Position numbers and translations under genes: made by a program
The notes under the pieces: model-generated
What the model was told of the DNA's origin: nothing
Databases searched by the model: none
Seen by the model: only the letters and a program-made list of their open reading frames with translations
Source of the DNA: Galbibacter sp. BG1
GTDB taxonomy: Bacteria > Bacteroidota > Bacteroidia > Flavobacteriales > Flavobacteriaceae
Length of the DNA stretch: 64,000 nucleotides
Direction of reading: 5' to 3'
Assembly: GCF_013391805.1 (NCBI RefSeq)
Contig: NZ_CP058364.1
Coordinates: 3,644,791-3,708,790 of the forward strand
In this document: in pieces, positions 45,401 to 53,825 of the stretch
How the letters are laid out: every line of letters starts with the position of its first letter
How positions within the stretch are numbered: position 1 is the stretch's first letter

Positions 45401-46569
45401 TAGTTTATTTTTGAAACCCCATTGCTAATATTCACTTCAATTGGGGTTAATTCGGTATTAAATTTTTCTTTATACGCTTTCGATATCCCTGCGATGTATT
45501 CGGCTACATGGTCTTGATCTACCAAGTTAATAGTACAACCACCAAATCCGCCTCCCATCATACGGGATCCCAAAACATAATCGTAGTTTTTAGAGTAATC
45601 TACCATAAAATCGAGTTCATTGCAACTCACTTCGTATAAAGTGGTCAGCCCCTCGTGGGATTTATATAGCAAGCTTCCAAAAAGATCGAAAAGTTCATCT
45701 TCTAAAGCGTTAGCTGCCATAAGTGTACGTTTATTCTCTTGAACCACGTATATAGCACGGTTATAGGTTTTTTCGGGAAGTTCTTCCTTAAAACCTACCA
45801 TAATATCTTCAGGAACATCTACCAAATATTCATATTGTGGATATTTTTGGTTGACTACTTTTAAAGCATCTTCGCACTCCTGCCTACGCGTGTTGTATTC
45901 GCTGCTTGCCAGATTATGGGATACATTGGAATTTAATAAAACCAATTGATATGGATCGAAATCTGATTTTACCAACTCATAATTTAAATTTTGACAGTTC
46001 AGAAGGATTAAATGGTTTTTAGCACCGCGTACCACGGCAAATTGATCCATAATCCCGCATTTGGTCCCTACGTAATTGTGTTCCGCATCCCGAGAAAGGG
46101 TAATTATTTGTTCTTTGGAAAGATTAATATCAAACAGTTCTTTAATCCCAGTGGCCATTCCACACTCCAATGCTGCCGAGGAACTCAATCCAGACCCCAT
46201 GGGCAGCATGCTTTCAATAATACATTCGAAACCTTTAACGCTATTGGGTTTCAGTTCTTCAATAAAATGGACAACCCCTAAAATATAATTCTGCCATTCC
46301 TCGTCGCTAGGCTTTACCTCATCCAGACGAAAACTAAAACTGGTATCGTAATTTTTTGAATAAATAGTACAAATGCTAGAATTATTTTTTCGGAAAGACA
46401 GTTTTATTTTCTTATCAATAGCAGCCGGTAATACATGCCCTCCATTATAATCTATATGCTCCCCTATTAAATTAATTCTTCCCGGAGCTTCAATAACCAC
46501 TTCACTTTTAAATTCTTCGGTTCCCAAAAAGTTTATTTGCCTATTATGGGATTGCGTTGTATTTTTCAA
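45400..46569 (-). CDS. galK: galactokinase
   Basis: This 389-residue GHMP kinase phosphorylates galactose at C1. It has VIEAPGRINLIGEHIDYNGGHVLPAAID (the galactokinase signature), MLPMGSGLSSSAALECGMATGIKELF (GHMP ATP site), and GSRMMGGGFGGCTINLV. It is upstream of galT in the same operon. A 25-base region with inverted AAAAGT/ACTTTT arms and a TATATTTG -7 element precede it. The divergent gene encodes a Nudix-type regulator that may control it. Confidence 0.95.
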   Translation of the reverse strand: MKNTTQSHNRQINFLGTEEFKSEVVIEAPGRINLIGEHIDYNGGHVLPAAIDKKIKLSFRKNNSSICTIYSKNYDTSFSFRLDEVKPSDEEWQNYILGVVHFIEELKPNSVKGFECIIESMLPMGSGLSSSAALECGMATGIKELFDINLSKEQIITLSRDAEHNYVGTKCGIMDQFAVVRGAKNHLILLNCQNLNYELVKSDFDPYQLVLLNSNVSHNLASSEYNTRRQECEDALKVVNQKYPQYEYLVDVPEDIMVGFKEELPEKTYNRAIYVVQENKRTLMAANALEDELFDLFGSLLYKSHEGLTTLYEVSCNELDFMVDYSKNYDYVLGSRMMGGGFGGCTINLVDQDHVAEYIAGISKAYKEKFNTELTPIEVNISNGVSKIN

Positions 46570-46590
46570 ATCTTACAGTTTTTCTAAAAA

Positions 46591-46598
46591 CAAATATA
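46591..46598 (-). promoter_or_regulatory. TATATTTG -7 element of galK-galT
   Basis: On the minus strand TATATTTG fits TAnnTTTG and ends 21 bases before the galK ATG. It abuts the inverted repeat that probably serves as operator. Confidence 0.55.
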
Positions 46599-46622
46599 AT
46601 AAAAGTGATTTGTACTTTTAAT
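46598..46622. promoter_or_regulatory. inverted repeat between galK and the Nudix-type regulator gene
   Basis: Perfect 7-base arms TAAAAGT and ACTTTTA surround GATTTGT; longer arms of 9 bases hold one mismatch. Placed in the 88-base gap between galK and the divergent regulator, it covers the space upstream of the galK -7 element and is the best operator candidate for the regulator. Confidence 0.6.
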
Positions 46623-46657
46623 GTATTTGTCAGAATTATTTTTAATATTTTTACTGA

Positions 46658-47362
46658 ATGACATCAGACACCATAAAATTTTATACCGATGAATCAAAAA
46701 TGTTCGTGGCTACAGACTGCATTGTTTTTGGTTTTGACGATGGAGAGCTTAAATTATTGATATTCAAAAGACGTGTAGCACCTAAAAAAGGCGATTGGTC
46801 GCTAATAGGTAGTTTTGTAAAAGAGGATGAAGATGTAGAGCATGCCGCTAAAAGGGTTTTAAAGGAAATAACAGGTCTCGACAATGTATTTTTCGAGCAG
46901 TCTTACACTTACGGAAAAGCGGATAGGGATGACGGAGCTCGGTGTATCTCGGTTGCTCAATTTGCGCTCATTCGAATCGATGATTACGACAGAAAACTAA
47001 CAGAGAAACATGGTGCCTATTGGTATAAGCTCGAAGATTTGCCAAGTTTGGTGTTAGACCATGACAAAATGGTGATAGATGCCTTAAATAAATTGAGACA
47101 GCGGGCCAAACATCAACCCATTGGTTTTGAATTGCTTCCTGAAAAATTCACTATCCCTCAATTGCAAAGCTTATACGAAGCTATTTTCCAAAAAAGTCTG
47201 GACCCCGGAAATTTCAGAAAAAAGGTACTTTCTTTTGAAGTTCTTGAAAAATTAAACGAAAAAGATAAAAGTTCCTCCAAGCGAGGTGCTTTTTATTACC
47301 GTTTTAATCACGACAACTATCAAAAGCTTTTGGAGTCTGGCTACAATTTTGAAATTCTTTAA
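46658..47362 (+). CDS. NrtR-family Nudix-type transcriptional regulator
   Basis: This 234-residue protein has an N-terminal Nudix fold (about residues 10-145) and a C-terminal winged helix (about 155-234) with FTIPQLQSLYEAIFQKSLDPGNFRKKVLSFEVLEKL and KRGAFYYRFNHDNYQKLLESG. The Nudix box GSFVKEDEDVEHAAKRVLKEITGL lacks the key REUxEE glutamates (it reads KRVLKE), so it most likely binds a ligand without hydrolysing it, as in NrtR/AraR-type regulators. It is divergent from galK-galT and shares their intergenic palindrome, so I infer that it senses a galactose-related (or other sugar) metabolite. Confidence 0.87.
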   Translation: MTSDTIKFYTDESKMFVATDCIVFGFDDGELKLLIFKRRVAPKKGDWSLIGSFVKEDEDVEHAAKRVLKEITGLDNVFFEQSYTYGKADRDDGARCISVAQFALIRIDDYDRKLTEKHGAYWYKLEDLPSLVLDHDKMVIDALNKLRQRAKHQPIGFELLPEKFTIPQLQSLYEAIFQKSLDPGNFRKKVLSFEVLEKLNEKDKSSSKRGAFYYRFNHDNYQKLLESGYNFEIL

Positions 47363-47423
47363 TATTGTACTCCTAAAACCCTTGAAGATTTCGTTAATTT
47401 AGCCTTCAGGGAAACTCAATGTT

Positions 47424-48068
47424 ATGAAGATGCCATTTCTTTTAATCATTTTTATTTTGGGCTTGGTCACCTCCAATGCCCAAGACATTGCCCTTTTAAA
47501 ATATGGCGGCGGTGGAGACTGGTATTCCAATCCCACGGCGCTCCCTAACCTAATAACATTTTGCAATAAGAATATCCATACTACCATTAATCAAAAACCT
47601 GTAACAGTAGAAGCTGGAAGCCTTGAAATTTTTCAATATCCCTTTTTACATATGACAGGGCATGGCAATGTATTCTTTTCTTCGGAAGAAGCCCAAAACC
47701 TAAGGAACTATTTACTATCAGGAGGTTTTCTTCATATTGATGATAATTACGGAATGGCCCCTTATTTAAAAAAAGAACTTCCTAAAATTTTTCCTGATAA
47801 AGAGCTTAAGGAAGTGCCATTAAACCATCCTGTTTTTAATGAAACTTACAAATTCCCAAAAGGCTTGCCTAAAATTCATGAACATGATGGCCAACGGCCA
47901 CAAGCTTTAGGTATTTTCCATGAAAATAAATTAGTTTTACTATTTACTCTCGAAAGCGACTTGGGTGACGGTTGGGAAGACCAAGCCGTACACAACGACC
48001 CTCCAGAAGTACGCCAAAAAGCGTTGGAAATGGGAGCCAATATTATTGAATATGCATTTAAAAATTAA
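47424..48068 (+). CDS. DUF4159 exported protein
   Basis: This 214-residue protein has signal peptide MKMPFLLIIFILGLVTSNAQ. The mature part matches DUF4159: YGGGGDWYSNPTALPNLITFCN, LHMTGHGNVFFSSEEAQNLRNYLLSGGFLHIDDNYGM and LPLNHP-like VPLNHPVFNETY, then LVLLFTLESDLGDGW. The fold is like the glutamine amidotransferase-type domains, but the reaction is unknown. It is the first gene of a run of four on the plus strand (spacing 7 to 52 bases) that continues with RNA and membrane proteins. Confidence 0.88.
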   Translation: MKMPFLLIIFILGLVTSNAQDIALLKYGGGGDWYSNPTALPNLITFCNKNIHTTINQKPVTVEAGSLEIFQYPFLHMTGHGNVFFSSEEAQNLRNYLLSGGFLHIDDNYGMAPYLKKELPKIFPDKELKEVPLNHPVFNETYKFPKGLPKIHEHDGQRPQALGIFHENKLVLLFTLESDLGDGWEDQAVHNDPPEVRQKALEMGANIIEYAFKN

Positions 48069-48075
48069 ATCCTAA

Positions 48076-48573
48076 ATGCAGCTGGATCATCATACCTCGA
48101 ATTTCAAAATCAGGAAATTTCCAATTACCTTGGTTTGCGACAACATAACAAGTGCAGCCAATATTGGTTCTATATTTCGGCTTGCCGACGCCTTTGGAGT
48201 AGAAAAGATTATTTTTAGCGGTACCGAACCTACTTTTTCCAGACGTACGGAAAAAACGGCTAGGGCTACACACAAGATTATACCCTTTGAGTTTATTGAA
48301 GATTCCATTTCCACGGTTTTGGATTTAAAGAAAAATGGACATTTAATTTTAGCACTGGAAATAACCACCAACAGTATCCCAATTCAACATTTAAAAATAA
48401 CAGGAGAACAACCAATAGTTTTAATTCTTGGCAATGAAAACTTCGGAGTATCACAAAATTTTATTGAAATCGCCGACAGCATCTGCCATATCGAAATGTT
48501 CGGAAACAACAGCAGTATGAATATAGCCCAGGCAACGGGTATTTGCCTTTACGAACTAACTAAATATTTATAA
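48076..48573 (+). CDS. TrmH-family (SpoU) RNA 2'-O-methyltransferase
   Basis: This 165-residue protein has the three SpoU motifs: FPITLVCDNITSAANIGSIFRLADAFGVEKIIF (motif 1), ILGNENFGVSQNFIEIADSICHIEM (motif 2) and NNSSMNIAQATGICLYE (motif 3). It methylates ribose 2'-OH of tRNA or rRNA using SAM. It lacks the extra N-terminal RNA-binding domain of RlmB, so it resembles short TrmL/TrmH-like members. It starts 7 bases after the DUF4159 stop. Confidence 0.92.
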   Translation: MQLDHHTSNFKIRKFPITLVCDNITSAANIGSIFRLADAFGVEKIIFSGTEPTFSRRTEKTARATHKIIPFEFIEDSISTVLDLKKNGHLILALEITTNSIPIQHLKITGEQPIVLILGNENFGVSQNFIEIADSICHIEMFGNNSSMNIAQATGICLYELTKYL

Positions 48574-48625
48574 GTGGCATGATATGCTACTTTTACTTAA
48601 ATTTACGCAAACCAACCTAATTAAA

Positions 48626-49726
48626 ATGGACGCAAAAACAATCTCCAATGGTATCTTAAGAGCCCTAGCTACAATTCTAGGGATTGCGCTTCTCCTTTAT
48701 TTTCTTTATGAAATACAAGCAATTATCGCCTACATTGTAATTGCCGTAGTGATTTCTTTGATAGGGAGGCCTATTGTGCGGTTTTTAAGAAAGAAATGTA
48801 AATTTAACGACAATCTTGCCGTTGTAACCACTATGTTGATAATGATTGTTTTTATTGTAGGGCTTTTAAGCCTCTTCATTCCTTTAATCATTGAACAAGG
48901 CAAAAACCTATCCTTACTAAACATAGATAATCTTAAAACAAGTCTACAGGATGTCTATCGGGAATTATCCGATTATTTTTCGGTAAGCCGTTATAAAGTG
49001 GAACAGTCCATTGAAGAATCCCTGGAAAAATCTGAGTTTATTTCTAATTTAGACCTATCGGCAATACCAAACATGTTTAAGTATATTGTTGGGGGAATTG
49101 GCTCCGTTAGTGTTGCGCTATTTACAATTATTTTTATCTCCTTTTTCTTCTTAAAAGATGCCCGATTATTTCAAAATGGACTACTTACTTTTGTCCCTCC
49201 GCAAAACGAACAGAGCGTAATAAATTCATTGGAGAGTATAAAAAATTTACTATCAAGATATTTTATTGGTTTGCTACTACAAATAGCCATTCTCTTTATA
49301 ATTTACACCGCAGTTTTAATCATCTTTGGGATTGACGATGCCATAGTGATTGCCTTTCTCTGTGCCCTCTTAAACCTAGTGCCATACATAGGCCCATTAA
49401 TTGGTGCAGTACTCATGGTTTCCCTAACAATGTCCAGTAATATGGGAACCGACTTCAGTACGGTAATTTTACCTAAAGCCATCTATGTTTTAATAGGATT
49501 TATTTTTGGACAATTGATAGATAACTTCTTTAGTCAACCGCTTATATTTTCCAACAGCGTAAAATCGCATCCGCTAGAAATTTTCTTGGTTATTGTTATT
49601 TCTGGAATGGTGTTTGGAGTTTTTGGAATGGTGTTGGCGGTACCCACCTATACCGCAATAAAGGTAGTTTTAAAGGAATTTTTATCAGAAAATAAGATTG
49701 TTAAAAAACTTACTAGAAACCTATAG
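48626..49726 (+). CDS. AI-2E family transporter (YdiK/PerM-like)
   Basis: This 366-residue inner-membrane protein starts at ATG 48626 (MDAKTISNGILRALATILGI). It has about 8 hydrophobic segments in the family arrangement: two pairs at the start, a long soluble stretch (about 100-160), and a last block with LNLVPYIGPLIGAVLMV, ILPKAIYVLIGFIFGQLIDNFF and VFGVFGMVLAVPTYTAIKVV. The family includes AI-2 exporters and Na+/H+ antiporters, so the substrate is open. A start 14 codons earlier is less likely. Its 3' end overlaps the open frame of the next gene. Confidence 0.88.
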   Translation: MDAKTISNGILRALATILGIALLLYFLYEIQAIIAYIVIAVVISLIGRPIVRFLRKKCKFNDNLAVVTTMLIMIVFIVGLLSLFIPLIIEQGKNLSLLNIDNLKTSLQDVYRELSDYFSVSRYKVEQSIEESLEKSEFISNLDLSAIPNMFKYIVGGIGSVSVALFTIIFISFFFLKDARLFQNGLLTFVPPQNEQSVINSLESIKNLLSRYFIGLLLQIAILFIIYTAVLIIFGIDDAIVIAFLCALLNLVPYIGPLIGAVLMVSLTMSSNMGTDFSTVILPKAIYVLIGFIFGQLIDNFFSQPLIFSNSVKSHPLEIFLVIVISGMVFGVFGMVLAVPTYTAIKVVLKEFLSENKIVKKLTRNL

Positions 49727-49733
49727 TTTTACT

Positions 49734-50915
49734 TTGAATAAAGAAATTTTAAATACTGGTATTCAATTATTTATAAATAATAATTTAAATACTGACATTT
49801 CGTCACTTTTATTAAAAGGAAGCGATTTTAAGGATGTTGGCACCAAAGAGATCGCAGAACAGATAGAAGCAAAAAAAAGAAGTGAAAAGAAACTCCCTTC
49901 TTGGTTTACCACGGAAGGTATTTACTACCCAAACAAGCTAAACATCGAACAAACTTCTTCAGAAAAAACGGCAGCCTACAAAGCAAGTCTTATTGAGGGA
50001 AAACGTATCTTGGATTTAACCGGTGGATTCGGGGTAGATAGTTTTTATTTCGCTAATAGGTTCGACGAGGTTCATCATTGTGAAATCAATAAAAACCTCT
50101 CTGAAATTGTGTCCCATAATTTCAGCGTAATGAACAAAAAAAACATCATTACTTTTGCCGAAAACGGACTTGATTATTTAAAAAAATCCAACCTACATTT
50201 CGATTGTATTTTTGTAGATCCAGCTAGAAGAGACGATCGTAAAAATAAAGTATTTTTTCTACAAGATTGCACTCCAGATATTTTGGAGATTTTACCGTTT
50301 CTTTTTTCGAAAACCAATTGCGTAATGGTAAAAACTTCCCCCCTTTTGGATATTAAAAAAGGTCTGGAAGATTTAAAAAATGTAAACGCCGTGCATGTCG
50401 TTGCTGTGAATAATGAAGTGAAGGAATTATTATGGCTTTTATACTCAGACAAGATCCACTCCCCTGCCATTCATACCATAAATATTAAAAGGGAAACCCA
50501 AGAGCTATTTAGATTCGATCTCATTGAAGAAACCACAGCTAAAAGTAATTTTAGCCTGCCTCAAAACTATTTGTATGAACCTAACTCTGCTATTTTAAAA
50601 AGTGGGGGATTTAATGTTCTTAGTGAAAAACTGAAATTAAATAAACTGCATGCACATACGCATTTATATACTAGTGCGGAAAAAATGGAGTTTCCGGGAC
50701 GTCGATTTGAAATTTTGAAAACAGTGCCCTACAACAAAAAACTGCTTAAAAAAGAATTGACCGAAGGCAAAGCAAACATAACTACCCGTAACTTTCCAGA
50801 AACCGTTAGTCAAATAAGGAAAAAAACAAAGATTAAAGAAGGGGGCAATCTATACCTTTTCTTTTGTACCGATAGTAATAATGAGAAAAAGGTGATTTTC
50901 TGTAAAAAGATTTAG
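49734..50915 (+). CDS. THUMP-like-domain class I SAM methyltransferase
   Basis: This 393-residue protein has a SAM-binding core with ILDLTGGFGVDSFYFA (motif I) and FDCIFVDPARRDDRKNKVFFLQDCTPDI (DPAR motif), preceded by an N-terminal helical part (about residues 1-80) and followed by a THUMP-like C-terminal domain (about 290-393). I choose TTG 49734 (NKEILNTGIQLF) as the start since relatives begin there; TTG 49698 would add 12 residues. The DPARR motif suggests N-methylation of an RNA or DNA base. It is the last gene of the run from DUF4159. Confidence 0.85.
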   Translation: MNKEILNTGIQLFINNNLNTDISSLLLKGSDFKDVGTKEIAEQIEAKKRSEKKLPSWFTTEGIYYPNKLNIEQTSSEKTAAYKASLIEGKRILDLTGGFGVDSFYFANRFDEVHHCEINKNLSEIVSHNFSVMNKKNIITFAENGLDYLKKSNLHFDCIFVDPARRDDRKNKVFFLQDCTPDILEILPFLFSKTNCVMVKTSPLLDIKKGLEDLKNVNAVHVVAVNNEVKELLWLLYSDKIHSPAIHTINIKRETQELFRFDLIEETTAKSNFSLPQNYLYEPNSAILKSGGFNVLSEKLKLNKLHAHTHLYTSAEKMEFPGRRFEILKTVPYNKKLLKKELTEGKANITTRNFPETVSQIRKKTKIKEGGNLYLFFCTDSNNEKKVIFCKKI

Positions 50916-51080
50916 TAAGCTACATCAGTAAAGAAATTAAGAAAGATAACGCCAGAAAAACCCTTTAAATGGATAACCAAGAGTCAATTTAACTTCTTTA
51001 AAATACAAACGACACCAAATAGTGTTAACGTACCTTATTAAAATAATTTTCATATTTTAGACTTTTAAAATTTAGATATT

Positions 51081-52151
51081 TTGACGATTAAAGAAATTGC
51101 AAAACTGGCCAATGTTTCTTTAGGAACTGTAGATCGGGTGTTGCACAAAAGGGGAAAAGTCTCAAAGGAGACGGAGGAAAAAGTGTTGGCAATAATAAAA
51201 AAAGCCAATTACAAACCAAATATCTATGCTCGAGGATTGGTGTTAAACCGTACCTACAACATTGTTGCTCTTATCCCCTCTTACGAAAGTGGCGAATATT
51301 GGGAAATGCCGGCCAATGGAATTCTAAGCGCAGAAAAAAACTTGAGTCAGTTTGGCATCGATCTTACTATTATATATTTCGATCAAAATTCGGTTTCTTC
51401 TTTTAATAAAAAAGCAGAAGAAGTCCTTCAATTAAAACCCGATGGGGTTATCCTGGCTCCTGTCATCAATTTTGAAGCAGTTAAACTTACCAAAAAACTG
51501 AACGAAGCTAGCATACCCTTCAGCCTAATCGACTCCAATTTGCCTGACAGTGGCGCCCTTAGCTTCATCGGGCAAGATGCTTTTCAAAGCGGCAAGCTGG
51601 CGGCTAAATTACTTTGTACAGAAATTCCGAAAAAAGGAACCATAGCAATCATATCTGTAAAGAGAAATGAGAATCACAATAAAACTTTACAGAGACGGAT
51701 AGAAGGCTTTAAAGATTATTTGTACAACAGTGATTTTATGAATGATATTAGCGTTGTTGAAAACAATATACAACTAAGCAATCCCGACTGGAAAGAACGG
51801 TTAATGGAAGCTTGCAACCCAAACAAAGACACTGTAGGTGTTTTTGTACCAAGTTCTTTAATACACTATGTTGCAGAGCAATTTGTTGATGAAAAGAAAA
51901 TTTTTAAAAATGTAAAGCTGGTGGGAAACGATTTAATAAGCAACAACATAAAATATTTAAAAATGGGTGTTATAAGCTATTTAATTGGACAGCGCCCTCA
52001 AACACAAGGCTATTTGGCGCTACAGGATTTTTACAATCGCTTGGTAGCAAAACAACCAATAGAAAAAGAGCGTTTTTTACCCTTGGACATCATCACTCAA
52101 GAAAACCTCATGTACTACAGCATTGATTTTAATAATATGATTAATGTTTAA
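51081..52151 (+). CDS. LacI-family transcriptional regulator
   Basis: This 356-residue regulator starts at a TTG (TIKEIAKLANVSLGTVDRVLHKRGKVSKETEEKVLAII). The LacI HTH covers about residues 1-55 and a periplasmic-binding-protein-like sensor domain (about 60-350) follows, with VALIPSYESGEYWEMPANGI, GVILAPVINF and IGQDAFQSGKLAAKLL. The sensor looks like the sugar-binding type (peripla_BP). It directly precedes the DUF1080-to-TRAP operon, and a perfect palindrome with a central CG lies between. I infer that it controls this operon. No other operators were found. Confidence 0.9.
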   Translation: MTIKEIAKLANVSLGTVDRVLHKRGKVSKETEEKVLAIIKKANYKPNIYARGLVLNRTYNIVALIPSYESGEYWEMPANGILSAEKNLSQFGIDLTIIYFDQNSVSSFNKKAEEVLQLKPDGVILAPVINFEAVKLTKKLNEASIPFSLIDSNLPDSGALSFIGQDAFQSGKLAAKLLCTEIPKKGTIAIISVKRNENHNKTLQRRIEGFKDYLYNSDFMNDISVVENNIQLSNPDWKERLMEACNPNKDTVGVFVPSSLIHYVAEQFVDEKKIFKNVKLVGNDLISNNIKYLKMGVISYLIGQRPQTQGYLALQDFYNRLVAKQPIEKERFLPLDIITQENLMYYSIDFNNMINV

Positions 52152-52367
52152 ATTTTTATGGAGCAGATTTAGCCTTAAATTGTTTTTAATCAACTGTTAC
52201 AAGGTTTAACAAACAATATTGCATTAATTTAATTGTTTTATTGTTGATAAATTAAACAGTTTTAATTTTTATTGTCTGAGTAATTATTTATAATTTAGTC
52301 GCTCTTGAAGTTTTCCAATAAGATTTTATGACATACAAAATAGAAAAATAACAAATCAATAATTAAA

Positions 52368-52385
52368 AGTGTGTACGTACACACT
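52368..52385. promoter_or_regulatory. 18-bp perfect palindrome, probable LacI operator
   Basis: AGTGTGTACGTACACACT reads the same on both strands and has the central CG step typical of LacI-family operators. It lies 45 bases upstream of the DUF1080 ATG and just after the LacI gene. I did not find a second copy elsewhere in the window. The rest of the 279-base gap (52152-52430) is AT-rich with no gene. Confidence 0.7.
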
Positions 52386-52430
52386 AAGAATAACAACAAA
52401 TATTAAAACGTCTGAATTAACTAAAACTTT

Positions 52431-53813
52431 ATGAAAGCAACCATTAAAAATCATTTCTTTTCAGCACTGGCTGTTTTATCATTCTCATTTACTACCAGTT
52501 GCCAAAACAAGGAAGCAGAGGACACCACTCCTTGGAAACCACTTTTTAACGGAGAGAACCTACAAGGGTGGACTCAAAAAGGTGGCGAAGCCAATTATCG
52601 CGTAGAAGATGGTAAAATTATCGGTTCTACCGTTGCCAACACGCCAAACTCCTTTATGACAACCGATAAGATGTATGGTGATTTTATTCTAGAACTGGAT
52701 TATAAGGTAGACCCTTCCATGAATTCTGGGATCCAAATTAGAAGCAATAGCATTCCGCAATATCGTGACGGCATTGTTCATGGATATCAAATTGAAATAG
52801 ATCCATCAGACCGCGCGTGGAGTGCCGGCATTTACGATGAAAAAAGAAGAGGATGGCTGTTCCCTTTGGAAAACAATCCCGAAGCTCAAAAAGCTTTTAA
52901 ACAAAACGATTGGAACCATTATAGAATAGAAGCTATTGGCGATACCATAAAAACATGGATCAATGGTGTGCCGGCAGCACATTTAATAGACGGAAAAACC
53001 TCCAAGGGTTTTATAGGGTTACAGGTTCATTCCATTCATAAAGATGCTAAAGAAGGTACTGAAATAATGTGGAAGAATGTTAACATCCTAACGGAAGACC
53101 TTCAGAAATATAGTAAGAAAACTCCTATAGAACCAGCAATCACCAAAAATAATCTGACCATAGATGAAAAGAAAGATGGATGGGAGCTTTTATGGAACGG
53201 TAAAGACACCGAAGGTTGGAGAGGAGCGAAACTTGAAGAATTTCCAGAAAGTGGTTGGATTATTAAAGATGGAATATTAACCGTTATGGAAAATGGTGGA
53301 AAGGAATCTGCCGCCGGTGGTGATATTGTTACAAAAAAACTATTTAAAGATTTTGAATTGAAAGTAGATTTTAAAGTAACTGAAGGTGCCAATAGTGGTA
53401 TTAAATATTATGTGGATACAGAAATTAACAAAGGTCCTGGTTCTTCAATTGGTTTGGAATATCAAATTTTAGACGATGCCAAGCACCCCGATGCCAAACT
53501 AGGTAACCATGAAGGCAGTAGAACAGTTGCTTCTTTATACGACCTTATTCAAGCCGATCCCGATAAACCTATACATCCTGTTGGGGAATGGAATACGGCG
53601 AGAATTGTTTCTAAAAACAATCACGTAGAACACTGGTTAAATGGAGTAAAAGTATTGGAGTACGAGCGTGGTAGTGATGAGTTCAAAAAACTGGTGTCTG
53701 AAAGTAAGTATGAAAAATGGCCAAATTTTGGAGAACTCAAAAAAGGGAGCATCTTACTTCAAGATCATGGAAATCGGGTTTCCTTCAAAAACATTAAAAT
53801 AAAAACCTACTAA
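52431..53813 (+). CDS. lipoprotein with two DUF1080 (3-keto-disaccharide hydrolase-type) domains
   Basis: This 460-residue protein has a lipoprotein signal (VLSFSFTTSC) followed by QNKEAED. Two LamG-like DUF1080 domains follow: about residues 30-215 (WKPLFNGENLQGWTQKGGEANYRVEDGKIIGST) and about 240-460 (WELLWNGKDTEGWRGAKLEEF, VTEGANSGIKYYVD, LLQDHGNRVSFKNIKIKTY). DUF1080 proteins hydrolyse glycosides oxidised at C3 in Bacteroidota. It is the first gene of the LacI-linked operon and lies 12 bases before the Gfo/Idh gene. Its acidic start after Cys favours surface display. Confidence 0.9.
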   Translation: MKATIKNHFFSALAVLSFSFTTSCQNKEAEDTTPWKPLFNGENLQGWTQKGGEANYRVEDGKIIGSTVANTPNSFMTTDKMYGDFILELDYKVDPSMNSGIQIRSNSIPQYRDGIVHGYQIEIDPSDRAWSAGIYDEKRRGWLFPLENNPEAQKAFKQNDWNHYRIEAIGDTIKTWINGVPAAHLIDGKTSKGFIGLQVHSIHKDAKEGTEIMWKNVNILTEDLQKYSKKTPIEPAITKNNLTIDEKKDGWELLWNGKDTEGWRGAKLEEFPESGWIIKDGILTVMENGGKESAAGGDIVTKKLFKDFELKVDFKVTEGANSGIKYYVDTEINKGPGSSIGLEYQILDDAKHPDAKLGNHEGSRTVASLYDLIQADPDKPIHPVGEWNTARIVSKNNHVEHWLNGVKVLEYERGSDEFKKLVSESKYEKWPNFGELKKGSILLQDHGNRVSFKNIKIKTY

Positions 53814-53825
53814 CCAATTGAAATT

